From Flavobacterium jejuense (GTDB taxonomy: Bacteria; Bacteroidota; Bacteroidia; Flavobacteriales; Flavobacteriaceae): DNA of 64,000 nt. The stretch spans positions 434,001 to 498,000 of the forward strand of contig NZ_VEVQ02000002.1 in NCBI RefSeq assembly GCF_006491595.2, read 5' to 3'. Within the stretch, counting starts at the first letter, position 1. Each line of letters begins with the position of its first letter. The translations under genes were made by a program, and so were the position numbers. The notes under the pieces are model-generated. The model had not been told where the DNA came from. It saw only the letters and a list, made by a program, of their open reading frames with translations, and searched no databases. Below, one piece after another: positions 8,459 to 17,462 of the stretch.

Positions 8459-11400
8459 ATGTTCAAAATATTTATTCAAAGGCCTGTACTGGCAACGGTT
8501 ATCTCCATTTTGTTGGTGATACTAGGAGTACTTGGACTTAACAAATTACCACTACAACAATTTCCTGATATTGCTCCACCTTCTGTTTTGGTGACGGCAG
8601 TATATCCAGGAGCCAATGCTGAAACTGTACTACGCTCAGTTGCTCCATCATTAGAAGAATCTATAAATGGAGTGGAAAACATGACGTATATGAGTTCTAC
8701 CGCTAGTAATGATGGTACTTTAGCGATTACTGTTTTCTTTAAGTTAGGTACCGATGCCGACCAAGCAGCGGTTAACGTTCAAAACAGAGTGGCACAAGCT
8801 ACCAGTCAATTGCCTGCCGAAGTAGTGCAACAAGGAGTTATCACAGCTAAACAACAAAATAGCTTTATCATGGCAATTGGTATGTATACCGAAGATGAAT
8901 CGAAATACGATCAGACTTTTGTTGCCAATTACGCTCAAATTAATATTATTCCAGAAATTAAACGTATTCCTGGAGTGGGTTCTGCCGCAATTTTTGGAGG
9001 AGTAAAAGATTACTCCATGCGCGTTTGGTTGAATCCCACACAAATGGCAACATACAATGTAACGCCTAATGAAGTAATGACTGCTATTCAAGACAAAAGT
9101 TTGGAAGCTGCTCCAGGGAAATTTGGAGAACGAAGTAAAGAAGTTTTTGAATACGTAATCAAATACAAAGGAAAACTTACTAAAGCTGAAGACTATCAAA
9201 ATATTGCCATTCGTTCGAATGCTGATGGTTCTATACTTCGCTTAAAAGATGTTGCCCGAGTAGAGCTTGGTGCTTATTCATATAACAGTTTAACACGTTT
9301 AAATGGTAAAAAGGGAATTGTAATTGGTGTTATTCAGTTAGCAGGTTCTAACTCGAATGATATTCAGATTGCTATTAATGAATTGATGGAAAAACAAGCT
9401 AAAAGTTTTCCAGCAGGTATTAAGAAGAATATTTTTTATAGTACAAAAGTTTCTTTAGACCAATCAATTGATCAGGTAAAGCATACTTTACTAGAAGCAT
9501 TTCTATTGGTATTTATCGTGGTATTTATCTTCTTGCAAGATTTTAGATCTACTTTAATTCCAGCCATTGCAGTTCCAGTTGCGATTTTAGGAACCTTCTT
9601 TTTCATGCAGTTATTCGGATTTTCGATTAACTTATTGACCTTATTCGCTTTAATCTTAGCCATTGGTATTGTGGTCGATGATGCGATTGTAGTGGTCGAG
9701 GCCGTGCATGCCAAAATGGAACACAAACATTTGTCTCCAAAAGTTGCCACTCACGAAGCGATGCACGAGATTACAGGTGCTATTATTTCGATTACATTAG
9801 TAATGGCAGCGGTATTCTTACCTGTTGGTTTTATGGAAGGTTCTACGGGAGTTTTCTACCGTCAGTTTGCTTTTACTATGGCTATTGCTATTGTAATTTC
9901 GGCAGTTAATGCTTTAACTTTGAGCCCTGCACTAGCTGCTTTGTTTTTAAAAGACAATCATGTTGTTAAAGATGACGATGCACCATACAAGAAAAAAGGG
10001 TTTAAAGAAAAATTCTTTAGTGCTTTTAACAGCAGTTTTAATTCGTTGACCAATAGGTATGTTGGTGGTTTAAAATTCCTAATTCGTAGAAAATGGTTGA
10101 GCTTAGGTGGTTTAGCTTTAATTACGATTGCGACAATTATCATGGTAAAAACCACTCCTGCAGGATTTATTCCAACAGAAGATCAAGGTTTTATAGCCAT
10201 TTCAGTAAGTACACCTTCTGGAACTTCATTAGATGGAACACAAAAAGTAATGACTCAAGCAGAAGATGTATTGAGTAAACTGGATGCTTCAAGAGACGTT
10301 ACTGCTATTTCAGGTTTTAATTTATTGACCAATTCTACCAGTCCTTCTTCAGCAGTTGTTTTTGTTTTGTTAAAACCAAATGAAGAACGTGGTGAAGTGA
10401 AAAACATAGACGATATCATGAACCAAGTTCGTGGTCAATTATCTGTAATTTCGGGAGGAAGTTTCTTTGTCTTTAGTTTTCCCACGGTTCCTGGTTTTAG
10501 TAATGTGGAAGCTTTAGACTTAGTATTACAAGATAAAACTGGAGGAAAGCTGGATAAATTTAGTGGTATTTCTCAAAATTTCATTGGCGAATTAATGAAA
10601 CGCCCCGAAATAGCCGTAGCCTTTACAAGTTTCAAAGCCGATTATCCTCAATTACAATTGGATATCAATGATGAAAAAGCCGATCAATTAGGGGTAAAGG
10701 TCAAAGATATTTTACAAACGATGCAAGCTTATTTTGGTAGTGCTCAGGCATCAGATTTTAACCGTTTTGGTAAATATTATAGAGTAATAGTTCAAGCTGA
10801 TGTTGATGATAGAGCTGATCCTTCGTCAATAGACCGAGTTTTTGTGAAAAATAATCGAGGAGAAATGGTTCCCATTAATACTTTGGTAAAACTAAGTCGT
10901 ATTTATGGTTCTGAGACAGCTTCAAGATACAATTTGTTCAATTCTATTTCGATAAATGCTATTCCTACTCCTGGATTTAGTTCAGGTGATGCCATCAAGG
11001 CCATCGAAGAAGTAGCTACACAGCAATTGCCTGCGGGTTATGCCTTTGAATTTTCGGGACAAACTAGAGAAGAAATTTCATCAGGAGGTCAATCGGCAAT
11101 GATATTCCTACTCTGTTTAATCTTTATTTATTTCTTACTAGCAGCGCAATATGAAAGTTATATTTTGCCATTAGCCGTAATTTTCTCTATACCAGCAGGA
11201 ATCTTTGGAGTTTTTGTAGCCATCGGTTTAACTGGAATTGAAAACAACATTTACGTACAAGTAGCCTTGGTAATGCTTATTGGACTACTAGCAAAAAATG
11301 CCATCTTGATTGTGGAATTTGCCGTGCAAAAAAGAAAATCAGGGCAAGCGTTGGTCAAAGCATCCATAGACGCAGCCAAATTACGTTTGCGACCAATTAT

Positions 11401-11632
11401 TATGACTTCATTAGCTTTTGTTGTTGGTTTAATTCCTATGATGAGTGCCAAAGGACCATCGGCTCAAGGAAATCACTCTATTAGTATTGGTGCAGCAGGA
11501 GGTATGATTTCAGGAGTAATTCTTGGATTGTTTATCATTCCTGTTTTGTTCATCATATTCCAATATTTACAAGAAAAGGTTTCAGGAAAACCAATAGCTG
11601 TAATTCATAATGAGAAAAAAGCGGAACATTAA
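8459..11632 (+). CDS. RND multidrug efflux permease (HAE1/AcrB family)
   Basis: The 1057-residue inner-membrane pump is of normal length for AcrB/MexB proteins. It has a first helix at RPVLATVISILLVILGVLGL, two large periplasmic porter loops and two sets of membrane helices. Proton-relay residues are visible: Asp407-Asp408 in IVVDDAIVVVEA and Lys946 in LLAKNAILIVEFA. It exports hydrophobic or amphiphilic compounds by proton antiport as a trimer with the adaptor and outer-membrane channel. The substrate cannot be read from the sequence. It sits between adaptor and channel genes in one operon. Confidence 0.97.
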   Translation: MFKIFIQRPVLATVISILLVILGVLGLNKLPLQQFPDIAPPSVLVTAVYPGANAETVLRSVAPSLEESINGVENMTYMSSTASNDGTLAITVFFKLGTDADQAAVNVQNRVAQATSQLPAEVVQQGVITAKQQNSFIMAIGMYTEDESKYDQTFVANYAQINIIPEIKRIPGVGSAAIFGGVKDYSMRVWLNPTQMATYNVTPNEVMTAIQDKSLEAAPGKFGERSKEVFEYVIKYKGKLTKAEDYQNIAIRSNADGSILRLKDVARVELGAYSYNSLTRLNGKKGIVIGVIQLAGSNSNDIQIAINELMEKQAKSFPAGIKKNIFYSTKVSLDQSIDQVKHTLLEAFLLVFIVVFIFLQDFRSTLIPAIAVPVAILGTFFFMQLFGFSINLLTLFALILAIGIVVDDAIVVVEAVHAKMEHKHLSPKVATHEAMHEITGAIISITLVMAAVFLPVGFMEGSTGVFYRQFAFTMAIAIVISAVNALTLSPALAALFLKDNHVVKDDDAPYKKKGFKEKFFSAFNSSFNSLTNRYVGGLKFLIRRKWLSLGGLALITIATIIMVKTTPAGFIPTEDQGFIAISVSTPSGTSLDGTQKVMTQAEDVLSKLDASRDVTAISGFNLLTNSTSPSSAVVFVLLKPNEERGEVKNIDDIMNQVRGQLSVISGGSFFVFSFPTVPGFSNVEALDLVLQDKTGGKLDKFSGISQNFIGELMKRPEIAVAFTSFKADYPQLQLDINDEKADQLGVKVKDILQTMQAYFGSAQASDFNRFGKYYRVIVQADVDDRADPSSIDRVFVKNNRGEMVPINTLVKLSRIYGSETASRYNLFNSISINAIPTPGFSSGDAIKAIEEVATQQLPAGYAFEFSGQTREEISSGGQSAMIFLLCLIFIYFLLAAQYESYILPLAVIFSIPAGIFGVFVAIGLTGIENNIYVQVALVMLIGLLAKNAILIVEFAVQKRKSGQALVKASIDAAKLRLRPIIMTSLAFVVGLIPMMSAKGPSAQGNHSISIGAAGGMISGVILGLFIIPVLFIIFQYLQEKVSGKPIAVIHNEKKAEH

Positions 11633-11661
11633 TTTTGAGCCAAAATAAAATCAAGAATAAT

Positions 11662-13068
11662 ATGATAAGAAATAATATATATAGAGCCATTGTACCGTTG
11701 ATAATGACATTTAGTGCTATGGCTCAACAAAAAGAAGTAACAACAGTGGCTATTCCTCAAAACTATAGAAACGTAGTTGCTATTGATACTACATCTATTG
11801 CTACTATTAAATGGAAGGACTTTTTTGTGGAACAAGATTTAGTTCACTTAATTGATGAGGCTATAGCAAAAAACAATGATTTGCAAATTGCTGATAAAAA
11901 TATTAGTATAGCCAATTTACAGTTCAAACAGTCCAAATGGAATAATGTTCCACAAGTGAATGCTTTTGCAACAGCGACTATGACTAGACTTTCTGAAAAT
12001 AGCCTAAACGGACTCAGTACAGGTACATTTTTGGGCAAGAATCATATTGAAGATTATAATGCTGGACTAAATTTATCATGGGAAGCTGATATTTGGGGCA
12101 AATTTAGAAATCAGAAAAAGAAAGCCTTAGCTTCTTATTTGCAAACCACAGAGGCTAAAAAGGCAACACAAACTGCAGTTGTAGCTACTATTTCTAAAGG
12201 TTTTTATGATTTATTGATGCTTGATGCACAATTAGAAATTGCTAAAAAGACTTTAGCTTTGAATGACAGTATTCTGTTTATGGTGAATTTGCAATATGAA
12301 GCAGGTCAAGTTACACTTTTGGCCAAACAACAAACAGAAGCACAGCGTTTAATTGCTGCCAAATTAATTCCTGAGTTAGAACAAAATATCCAATTGCAAG
12401 AAAATGCGATTAGCGTTTTAACAGGAACATTTCCAGAAGCAAAAACAAGAAGTAGTAAGCTTGATGAGTTGATAGTTAGTGAAGGTTTTTCAGCAGGTAT
12501 TCCTGCTCAATTGGTTAGTAAAAGACCAGATGTGAAAAGTGCAGAATTAGCGCTACAAGTAGCGAATGCAAATGTAGGAGTAGCTAAAGCTTATTTCTAT
12601 CCAGCCTTAAATATTACGGCTTCTACTGGAGTAAATTCATTTCAATCAAGCAATTGGTTTAATATTCCAGCGTCTCTATTTGGTTCGGTTGCTGGAGGAT
12701 TAACAGCTCCACTTCTAAATCGAAAAAGCATAAGAACCCAATATAAAATAGCTAAAGTACAACGAGAACAAGCTGTAATTCAATTTAGACAAACAGTGCT
12801 TGTTGCTGTTAGTGAAGTATCAAACGCACTTGTGAAAATTGAAAAAAGTAAAGAACAATTTGAGTTGGCCAATGAAAGAGTAGCAACTCTTCAAAGAGCT
12901 GTTGGAAATGCAGATTTATTATTTAAAAATGGATTAGCAACTTATGTCGAAGTCATCATTGCTCAAGGTAATTTATTGCAAGCCGAATTAGAATTAGCCT
13001 TGCTTAAAAAAGATAGGTTATCAGCTAATGTTGAGCTATATCGCTCTCTTGGAGGAGGATGGGAATAA
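11662..13068 (+). CDS. TolC/NodT-type outer-membrane efflux channel
   Basis: The 468-residue protein starts at MIRNNIYRAIVPLIMTFSAMAQ, a signal peptide. An upstream TTG at 11635 would only add a non-conserved tail. The two OEP repeats of the RND outer-membrane factor family are present: the first begins LIDEAIAKNNDLQIADKNI, and the second has VSKRPDVKSAELALQVANAN and ends TYVEVIIAQGNLLQAELELA. It lacks the N-terminal cysteine of the lipidated NodT group. It completes the tripartite pump and is followed by a strong hairpin at 13081. Confidence 0.93.
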   Translation: MIRNNIYRAIVPLIMTFSAMAQQKEVTTVAIPQNYRNVVAIDTTSIATIKWKDFFVEQDLVHLIDEAIAKNNDLQIADKNISIANLQFKQSKWNNVPQVNAFATATMTRLSENSLNGLSTGTFLGKNHIEDYNAGLNLSWEADIWGKFRNQKKKALASYLQTTEAKKATQTAVVATISKGFYDLLMLDAQLEIAKKTLALNDSILFMVNLQYEAGQVTLLAKQQTEAQRLIAAKLIPELEQNIQLQENAISVLTGTFPEAKTRSSKLDELIVSEGFSAGIPAQLVSKRPDVKSAELALQVANANVGVAKAYFYPALNITASTGVNSFQSSNWFNIPASLFGSVAGGLTAPLLNRKSIRTQYKIAKVQREQAVIQFRQTVLVAVSEVSNALVKIEKSKEQFELANERVATLQRAVGNADLLFKNGLATYVEVIIAQGNLLQAELELALLKKDRLSANVELYRSLGGGWE

Positions 13069-13080
13069 TATAAATTAGAA

Positions 13081-13113
13081 TTGCTCTTGCTGGTAAATAG
13101 GCAAGAGCAATTT
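13081..13113 (+). terminator. Terminator of the efflux operon
   Basis: TTGCTCTTGC (13081-13090) and GCAAGAGCAA (13101-13110) form a perfect 10-bp stem with a 10-nt loop. Only a short T run follows, so efficiency is uncertain. Confidence 0.7.
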
Positions 13114-13135
13114 ATAACATTTGAAATGTAAGATT

Positions 13136-13507
13136 ATGATAAAAAAAATACTTTTAGGATTGCTATTATTTTATACTACTGGAGACCTTTTTGCTCAAGA
13201 TAGTTTTATAGGAAAATGGGAAACTAATGAAGGGAAATTGTGTCTTGAGATTTATCAAGAAGGTTCTTTTTATTATGGTAAAATTAAAAGAAGTGAAAAG
13301 AAGGACAACATGAATCAAGTAGTGCTTATTCAAATGATAAAAAAGTCAGCTACTAAGTTGTATGGGGGTACTTATTATGATGACAAACAAAAATCGGAAT
13401 ATGAAGCTAAATTAAAATTAATAGACAACGATACTATGTGTTTAAAAATCTTAAGTGGATTATTTAATAAAATTATCATTTGGGAAAGAGTCAGTCCTAT
13501 GCCCTAG
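13136..13507 (+). CDS. Small secreted DUF2147-like protein
   Basis: The 123-residue protein starts at ATG 13136 (MIKKILLGLLLFYTTGDLFAQ, a signal peptide); a TTG at 13121 lies upstream. The mature part has the pattern of DUF2147 lipocalin-like domains: FIGKWETNEGKLCLEIYQ, then YYGKIKRSE, GGTYYDDKQKSEYEAKLKL and a final IWERV. These domains are usually periplasmic; ligand and role are unknown. It is separated from the efflux operon by a hairpin. Confidence 0.65.
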   Translation: MIKKILLGLLLFYTTGDLFAQDSFIGKWETNEGKLCLEIYQEGSFYYGKIKRSEKKDNMNQVVLIQMIKKSATKLYGGTYYDDKQKSEYEAKLKLIDNDTMCLKILSGLFNKIIIWERVSPMP

Positions 13508-13596
13508 ATAACTTTTTTATCGCTTTTACTTCTAGAAATAAAATAAATAAAATAATAAAAATATAACAAAAACTAACAACTAAAAAAAATATAGTT

Positions 13597-13689
13597 ATGA
13601 AAAATAAAAATATAACACTTAGCGAAATCGGTTTATTCTTATCTTGTTTACTTATGGTATTGGCTATTATTTATATTAGAAGTAATTGA
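13597..13689 (+). CDS. Possible 30-residue single-span membrane peptide
   Basis: ATG 13597 to TGA 13687 encodes MKNKNITLSEIGLFLSCLLM and a further hydrophobic run ending IYIRSN. It has a charged N-terminus, one transmembrane helix and a short basic tail, which is the shape of regulatory membrane peptides. It lies in the 300-bp gap between the DUF2147-like gene and the second sensor kinase. The upstream AAAAAAAATATAGTT is purine-rich, as common before genes of this group. There is no homology evidence, so chance is possible. Confidence 0.4.
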   Translation: MKNKNITLSEIGLFLSCLLMVLAIIYIRSN

Positions 13690-13812
13690 ACAATTAAAAT
13701 TGCATAAAAAGAATTAATTACAATTATTATGATTGGTATATTATAACAGAAGTGTTTTTTAGCCTAGTATCTGTTTTTTTAATTATTTTTGGGTTTTAGT
13801 AAAAATAAAACC

Positions 13813-16659
13813 ATGCAAAAAACAGTTGTTTTCTTTTTCTTCTCCCTTTTTTCTTCTTTTGTTTTTACTCAAAACTACGATTTCAAATCCTACAGTACTA
13901 AAGAAGGATTAGCGCACAGTCAGACTTTTTCTATTATACAGGCAAAAAATAAAAAAATATGGGTAGCTACTGTGAATGGAGTAAGCTGTTTTAATGGTAA
14001 AGACTTTAAAAATTTTACTGCAAAAGAGGGATTGCCTTCCAATATTTGCTCCACAGTTTTCGAAGATTCAAAAGAAAATATTTGGGTGGGTACTTTTAAA
14101 GGCATTAGTATTATTAAAAATGATAAAGTCAGTACACCTACTTCCATAGATTTTAAAAAATTTGGATCCATCAATGATTTTCTAGAAGCAAAAGATGGAA
14201 GCATTTATATTTTTAGTAATAGAGGAATAATACATTATAAAGATAAAAAGTTTACTATCCTGTACTATAGTAAAAATAATGAAAACATATTTTCAACTAG
14301 TGCCGCTTGGTACGATGATAACACTATCTATACAGCTTCTATAAAAAATGGTGTTAAAAAAATAACTTTAAATCCTTTTCAATTTGAAGTTATAGATGGT
14401 AAAAGTCATAAGATTAATGACATTTGTTATAAAGTAGTAATAGATAAAGAAAAGAAAGTTTGGATAGGTTCTTATGGTGTTTTGTATTGCCTTGAAAATA
14501 ATAAGATTAAGGAGTTTGTTCCTGATATGAATGCTATTAATGATAATAGAATTTTTAGTATTATTCAAGAAGAGGATGGTATTACACTAGGACTTAGTTT
14601 TGAAGGAAATGGAATAGGTTTTTTTAATAAAGAGAAAGGCACTTTCGATTTTATAAATACGAATAATGGTTTGCCTTCCAATTATATTTATGGTTTCATA
14701 AAAGATACTGAAAATAATTATTGGTTGGCATCTTACAACAAAGGAATAATTAAATTCAAAGACAAATCCATGCAATTGTTTACAGCAAAGCAAGGGTTAC
14801 CTTCAGAGATAATTGTAGATGTAGTAGATTGGAATAATAAATTATATTTAGCTTCAGAGAAAGGAGTAGTAATTCTTAAAGATTATAAGATTGAAAAAAT
14901 ACTTTTTCCAGATACTAAAATTCATAGAATAGTTAAGACATCACAAAACACCTTACTTATAGCCATCGATGAAAAGGTTGTAGAAATGAAAGAAAATGGT
15001 ATGACAGAAGTTATTCGTGAAGGAACCTATTTAGATATTTACAAAGATGATAAAATAACATTTTTGGCCATTGATGATGATTTAAGAGTATTCACCAAGG
15101 ATAGTTCATATATTATTGAAACTAGAAAAACATTTAAGATCTTTCCTTTAGGTGACCGTTATATTCTAACTAAGTTAGCTGCTATTTTACAATTTAAAGA
15201 CAATAAAATTGCTATTATTCCGGGTTTAAACCCTTCCGATCATGATATTTTTGCTTCTATTGATACCATTAATGAAAATGAATTTGTGGCACTTAATGAT
15301 AAATTTATTTTTCATGTGAGTTTGTACAATGGAATGTTTAAAGTAAAAAAATATTCTATTGACCGTTTTGGGAATGACTATAAAGCCTTGAAAGTACATA
15401 AAAATGATTTGTGGCTGGCTTCTAAAAAAGAAATTAGTAAAGTTAATTTTACCTCATTAGTTGAGAAAGATTCAGTTAGTATTAAAAAGTACAAAATTGG
15501 AGATAATTTTATTCCAAATGGTATTTTAGATAATGGATTAAAAATAACAGATGATGGGACTCTACTAGCGAGCACTTTAAATGGTTTATTCGTTTTTGAT
15601 GAAAAACAGTATGTTGAAAATAATAAAGCACCTGAATTAGATTTAAATGATGTATTGTTATTTTCAGAATCTATAAAAGACAAAATAGAAAACAGGTGTA
15701 TTAATCTTTCTCATAGTGAAAACTATTTAACTTTTGATATGGAAGCCGTTAGTTTTTCTAACTCAGATAACATAAAATACAAATACCGTTTAAAAGGCTT
15801 ACGAGATGGAAATGAATGGTCAATTCCCTCATTAGATACTAAAGCGGTCTTTTCTTATATTCCATCAGGAGAGTATCAATTTGAGTTTACTGCCGATGAC
15901 GGAAATGGACTTTGGCAAGCAGAACCCTTTGCGATTGCGATTCGTATTAAAAATCCATTTTGGAGAATTTGGTGGTTTTGGCTTCTTTCTATTTTTAGCC
16001 TTGGTTTTGTTATAATAGTTTATTTAAATCAAAAAAATAAAATAGCCTTAAAACGGCAAGCACAAATTACCCAAGATATTATTAATGCGCAAGAAGATGA
16101 ACGTACACGAGTGGCTTTAGAATTGCACGATAGTGTAGGACAGCAGTTGATGCTTTTAACACGAAAATCAAAAAGTAGCAATGACTCTAGTATGGAAGCT
16201 TTAGCTAAAGATACGTTGCAAAATGTAAGAACTATTTCCCAAGGATTACATCCCGTTGTCTTAGAACGATTAGGTTTTACTGCTGGAATAAATGATTTAA
16301 TCCATAACATAGATGCTTCTACTACACTTTTTTTTACACTTGATATTGAGAACATAGATCCTTTCTTGGATAATAATAAAGCCTTGCATTTGTATAGAAT
16401 ACTTCAAGAACTTTTAAATAATGTTGTAAAACATGCTGAAGCCACTTCAGTAAGTATAGATATTCATAAAATAAAATCAACTATTGAAATAATTGTAGAG
16501 GATAATGGTAAAGGTTTTGATTATGAACAACAAATAAAGTTTTCTAAAAGTTTAGGCATGAAATCATTATTAGAAAGGAGCAAAATAATTAAGGCTAAAT
16601 TGACTATTAACTCCTTAATTAAAAAAGGAACAATAACACAATTAACTTTTCCTATTTGA
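13813..16659 (+). CDS. Sensor histidine kinase with Reg_prop propeller and Y_Y_Y domain
   Basis: The 948-residue kinase is taken from MQKTVVFFFFSLFSSF (ATG 13813), because the longer frame begins with TTG in a likely promoter (TATTTTTG at 13784). It has a signal peptide, two-component regulator propeller repeats (for example YSTKEGLAHSQTFSIIQAKN, TAKEGLPSNICSTVFEDSKE, TNNGLPSNYIYG), and a Y_Y_Y domain at about 650-710. A membrane helix is near 716-738, followed by HisKA_3 with phospho-acceptor His772 (ELHDSVGQQL) and HATPase (VEDNGKGF). It is like the SusR/BT-type hybrid sensors outside, but lacks REC and AraC domains. The partner regulator follows 44 bp later. Confidence 0.93.
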   Translation: MQKTVVFFFFSLFSSFVFTQNYDFKSYSTKEGLAHSQTFSIIQAKNKKIWVATVNGVSCFNGKDFKNFTAKEGLPSNICSTVFEDSKENIWVGTFKGISIIKNDKVSTPTSIDFKKFGSINDFLEAKDGSIYIFSNRGIIHYKDKKFTILYYSKNNENIFSTSAAWYDDNTIYTASIKNGVKKITLNPFQFEVIDGKSHKINDICYKVVIDKEKKVWIGSYGVLYCLENNKIKEFVPDMNAINDNRIFSIIQEEDGITLGLSFEGNGIGFFNKEKGTFDFINTNNGLPSNYIYGFIKDTENNYWLASYNKGIIKFKDKSMQLFTAKQGLPSEIIVDVVDWNNKLYLASEKGVVILKDYKIEKILFPDTKIHRIVKTSQNTLLIAIDEKVVEMKENGMTEVIREGTYLDIYKDDKITFLAIDDDLRVFTKDSSYIIETRKTFKIFPLGDRYILTKLAAILQFKDNKIAIIPGLNPSDHDIFASIDTINENEFVALNDKFIFHVSLYNGMFKVKKYSIDRFGNDYKALKVHKNDLWLASKKEISKVNFTSLVEKDSVSIKKYKIGDNFIPNGILDNGLKITDDGTLLASTLNGLFVFDEKQYVENNKAPELDLNDVLLFSESIKDKIENRCINLSHSENYLTFDMEAVSFSNSDNIKYKYRLKGLRDGNEWSIPSLDTKAVFSYIPSGEYQFEFTADDGNGLWQAEPFAIAIRIKNPFWRIWWFWLLSIFSLGFVIIVYLNQKNKIALKRQAQITQDIINAQEDERTRVALELHDSVGQQLMLLTRKSKSSNDSSMEALAKDTLQNVRTISQGLHPVVLERLGFTAGINDLIHNIDASTTLFFTLDIENIDPFLDNNKALHLYRILQELLNNVVKHAEATSVSIDIHKIKSTIEIIVEDNGKGFDYEQQIKFSKSLGMKSLLERSKIIKAKLTINSLIKKGTITQLTFPI

Positions 16660-16703
16660 TAGATAAGTTGTATTTTGCCTTACTTTTAAATCCAACAGGA
16701 AAA

Positions 16704-17351
16704 ATGAATAAAAGAAACATTTCTTTAATCATAGCAGACGATCATCCTATCATGTTGAAAGGACTGGCAGAAGAACTTGAAAACGCAGGGTATAACATTG
16801 TGGCTACGGCTAATAATGGTGCAGCAGCAGTAGAAATAATAGCATTACATAAACCTAGTATTGCTTTATTAGATATTGAAATGCCTTTTTTTAATGGTTT
16901 TGAAGTAATAAAAAACTGTCAAGCATTGCAATTGGATACCAAATTTGTGGTGATGACTTATCATAAAGAAAAAGGATTTATAGTGCAAGCGAAAAAAGTA
17001 GGTACTCACGGGTATTTGTTAAAAGAAGACAATCTCGATGAAATCGAAGCCTGTATAAAAGCTGTTTTATCGGATGAATTTTATTTTAGCAAATCCTTTC
17101 AGGAAGATATCAAATATACTGTAGATAATGAACTTAGAAAAGTAGGATTACTTACTCCGTCGGAAAGAACTATTATTCGTTTGATAGCGCAAGGTAAAAA
17201 TTCAGCAGAAATTTGTGAGATACTTAAAGTCTCAAAAAGAACTATAGAAAAACACCGTGCTAATATTATTGCTAAACTAGAATTAGAATCCTCTCTAGAT
17301 ACTTTAACGCAATGGACAATGGATTACAAAGAAATTATAATGTCTTTATAA
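16704..17351 (+). CDS. NarL/LuxR-type response regulator
   Basis: The 215-residue regulator starts at MNKRNISLIIADDHP (ATG 16704); the TTG at 16656 overlaps the kinase stop and is not used here. In the receiver domain, acidic pocket Asp12/Asp13, phosphorylation site Asp57 (LLDIEMP), Thr85 and Lys107 are all present. The LuxR-type helix-turn-helix is at about 148-195 (LTPSERTIIRLIAQGKNSAE, then SKRTIEKHRANI). It is cotranscribed with the kinase at 13813 and very likely phosphorylated by it, and possibly also by the near-identical transmitter of the kinase at 4400. The three-box element begins 20 bp after its stop, and three more copies follow downstream. Confidence 0.95.
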   Translation: MNKRNISLIIADDHPIMLKGLAEELENAGYNIVATANNGAAAVEIIALHKPSIALLDIEMPFFNGFEVIKNCQALQLDTKFVVMTYHKEKGFIVQAKKVGTHGYLLKEDNLDEIEACIKAVLSDEFYFSKSFQEDIKYTVDNELRKVGLLTPSERTIIRLIAQGKNSAEICEILKVSKRTIEKHRANIIAKLELESSLDTLTQWTMDYKEIIMSL

Positions 17352-17370
17352 TTTAAAAAAGAGATTTAAC

Positions 17371-17436
17371 TAAGTAAACTACGTAATATTTGCGTCTAAT
17401 ACGTATGGTTTACTATTGCGGTTTACAGTAACATTG
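17371..17436 (+). promoter_or_regulatory. Three-box TACGTA element A and promoter
   Basis: Box 1 TAAGTA (17371, degenerate), box 2 TACGTA (17380) and box 3 TACGTA (17400) have start spacings of 9 and 20 bp. ATATTT follows box 2 directly. A -7-like TAACATTG (17429-17436) begins 29 bp after box 3. Box 3 therefore sits near -36, where an activator would touch the polymerase. The downstream ATG is 63 bp from box 3. Confidence 0.75.
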
Positions 17437-17462
17437 TATTTTAAAAAACAAATTAAATTACA

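Noticed and set aside
8744..9199. 151-codon minus-strand frame inside the RND permease gene
   Set aside because: It lies wholly opposite a strongly conserved permease gene and shows no protein-like features.
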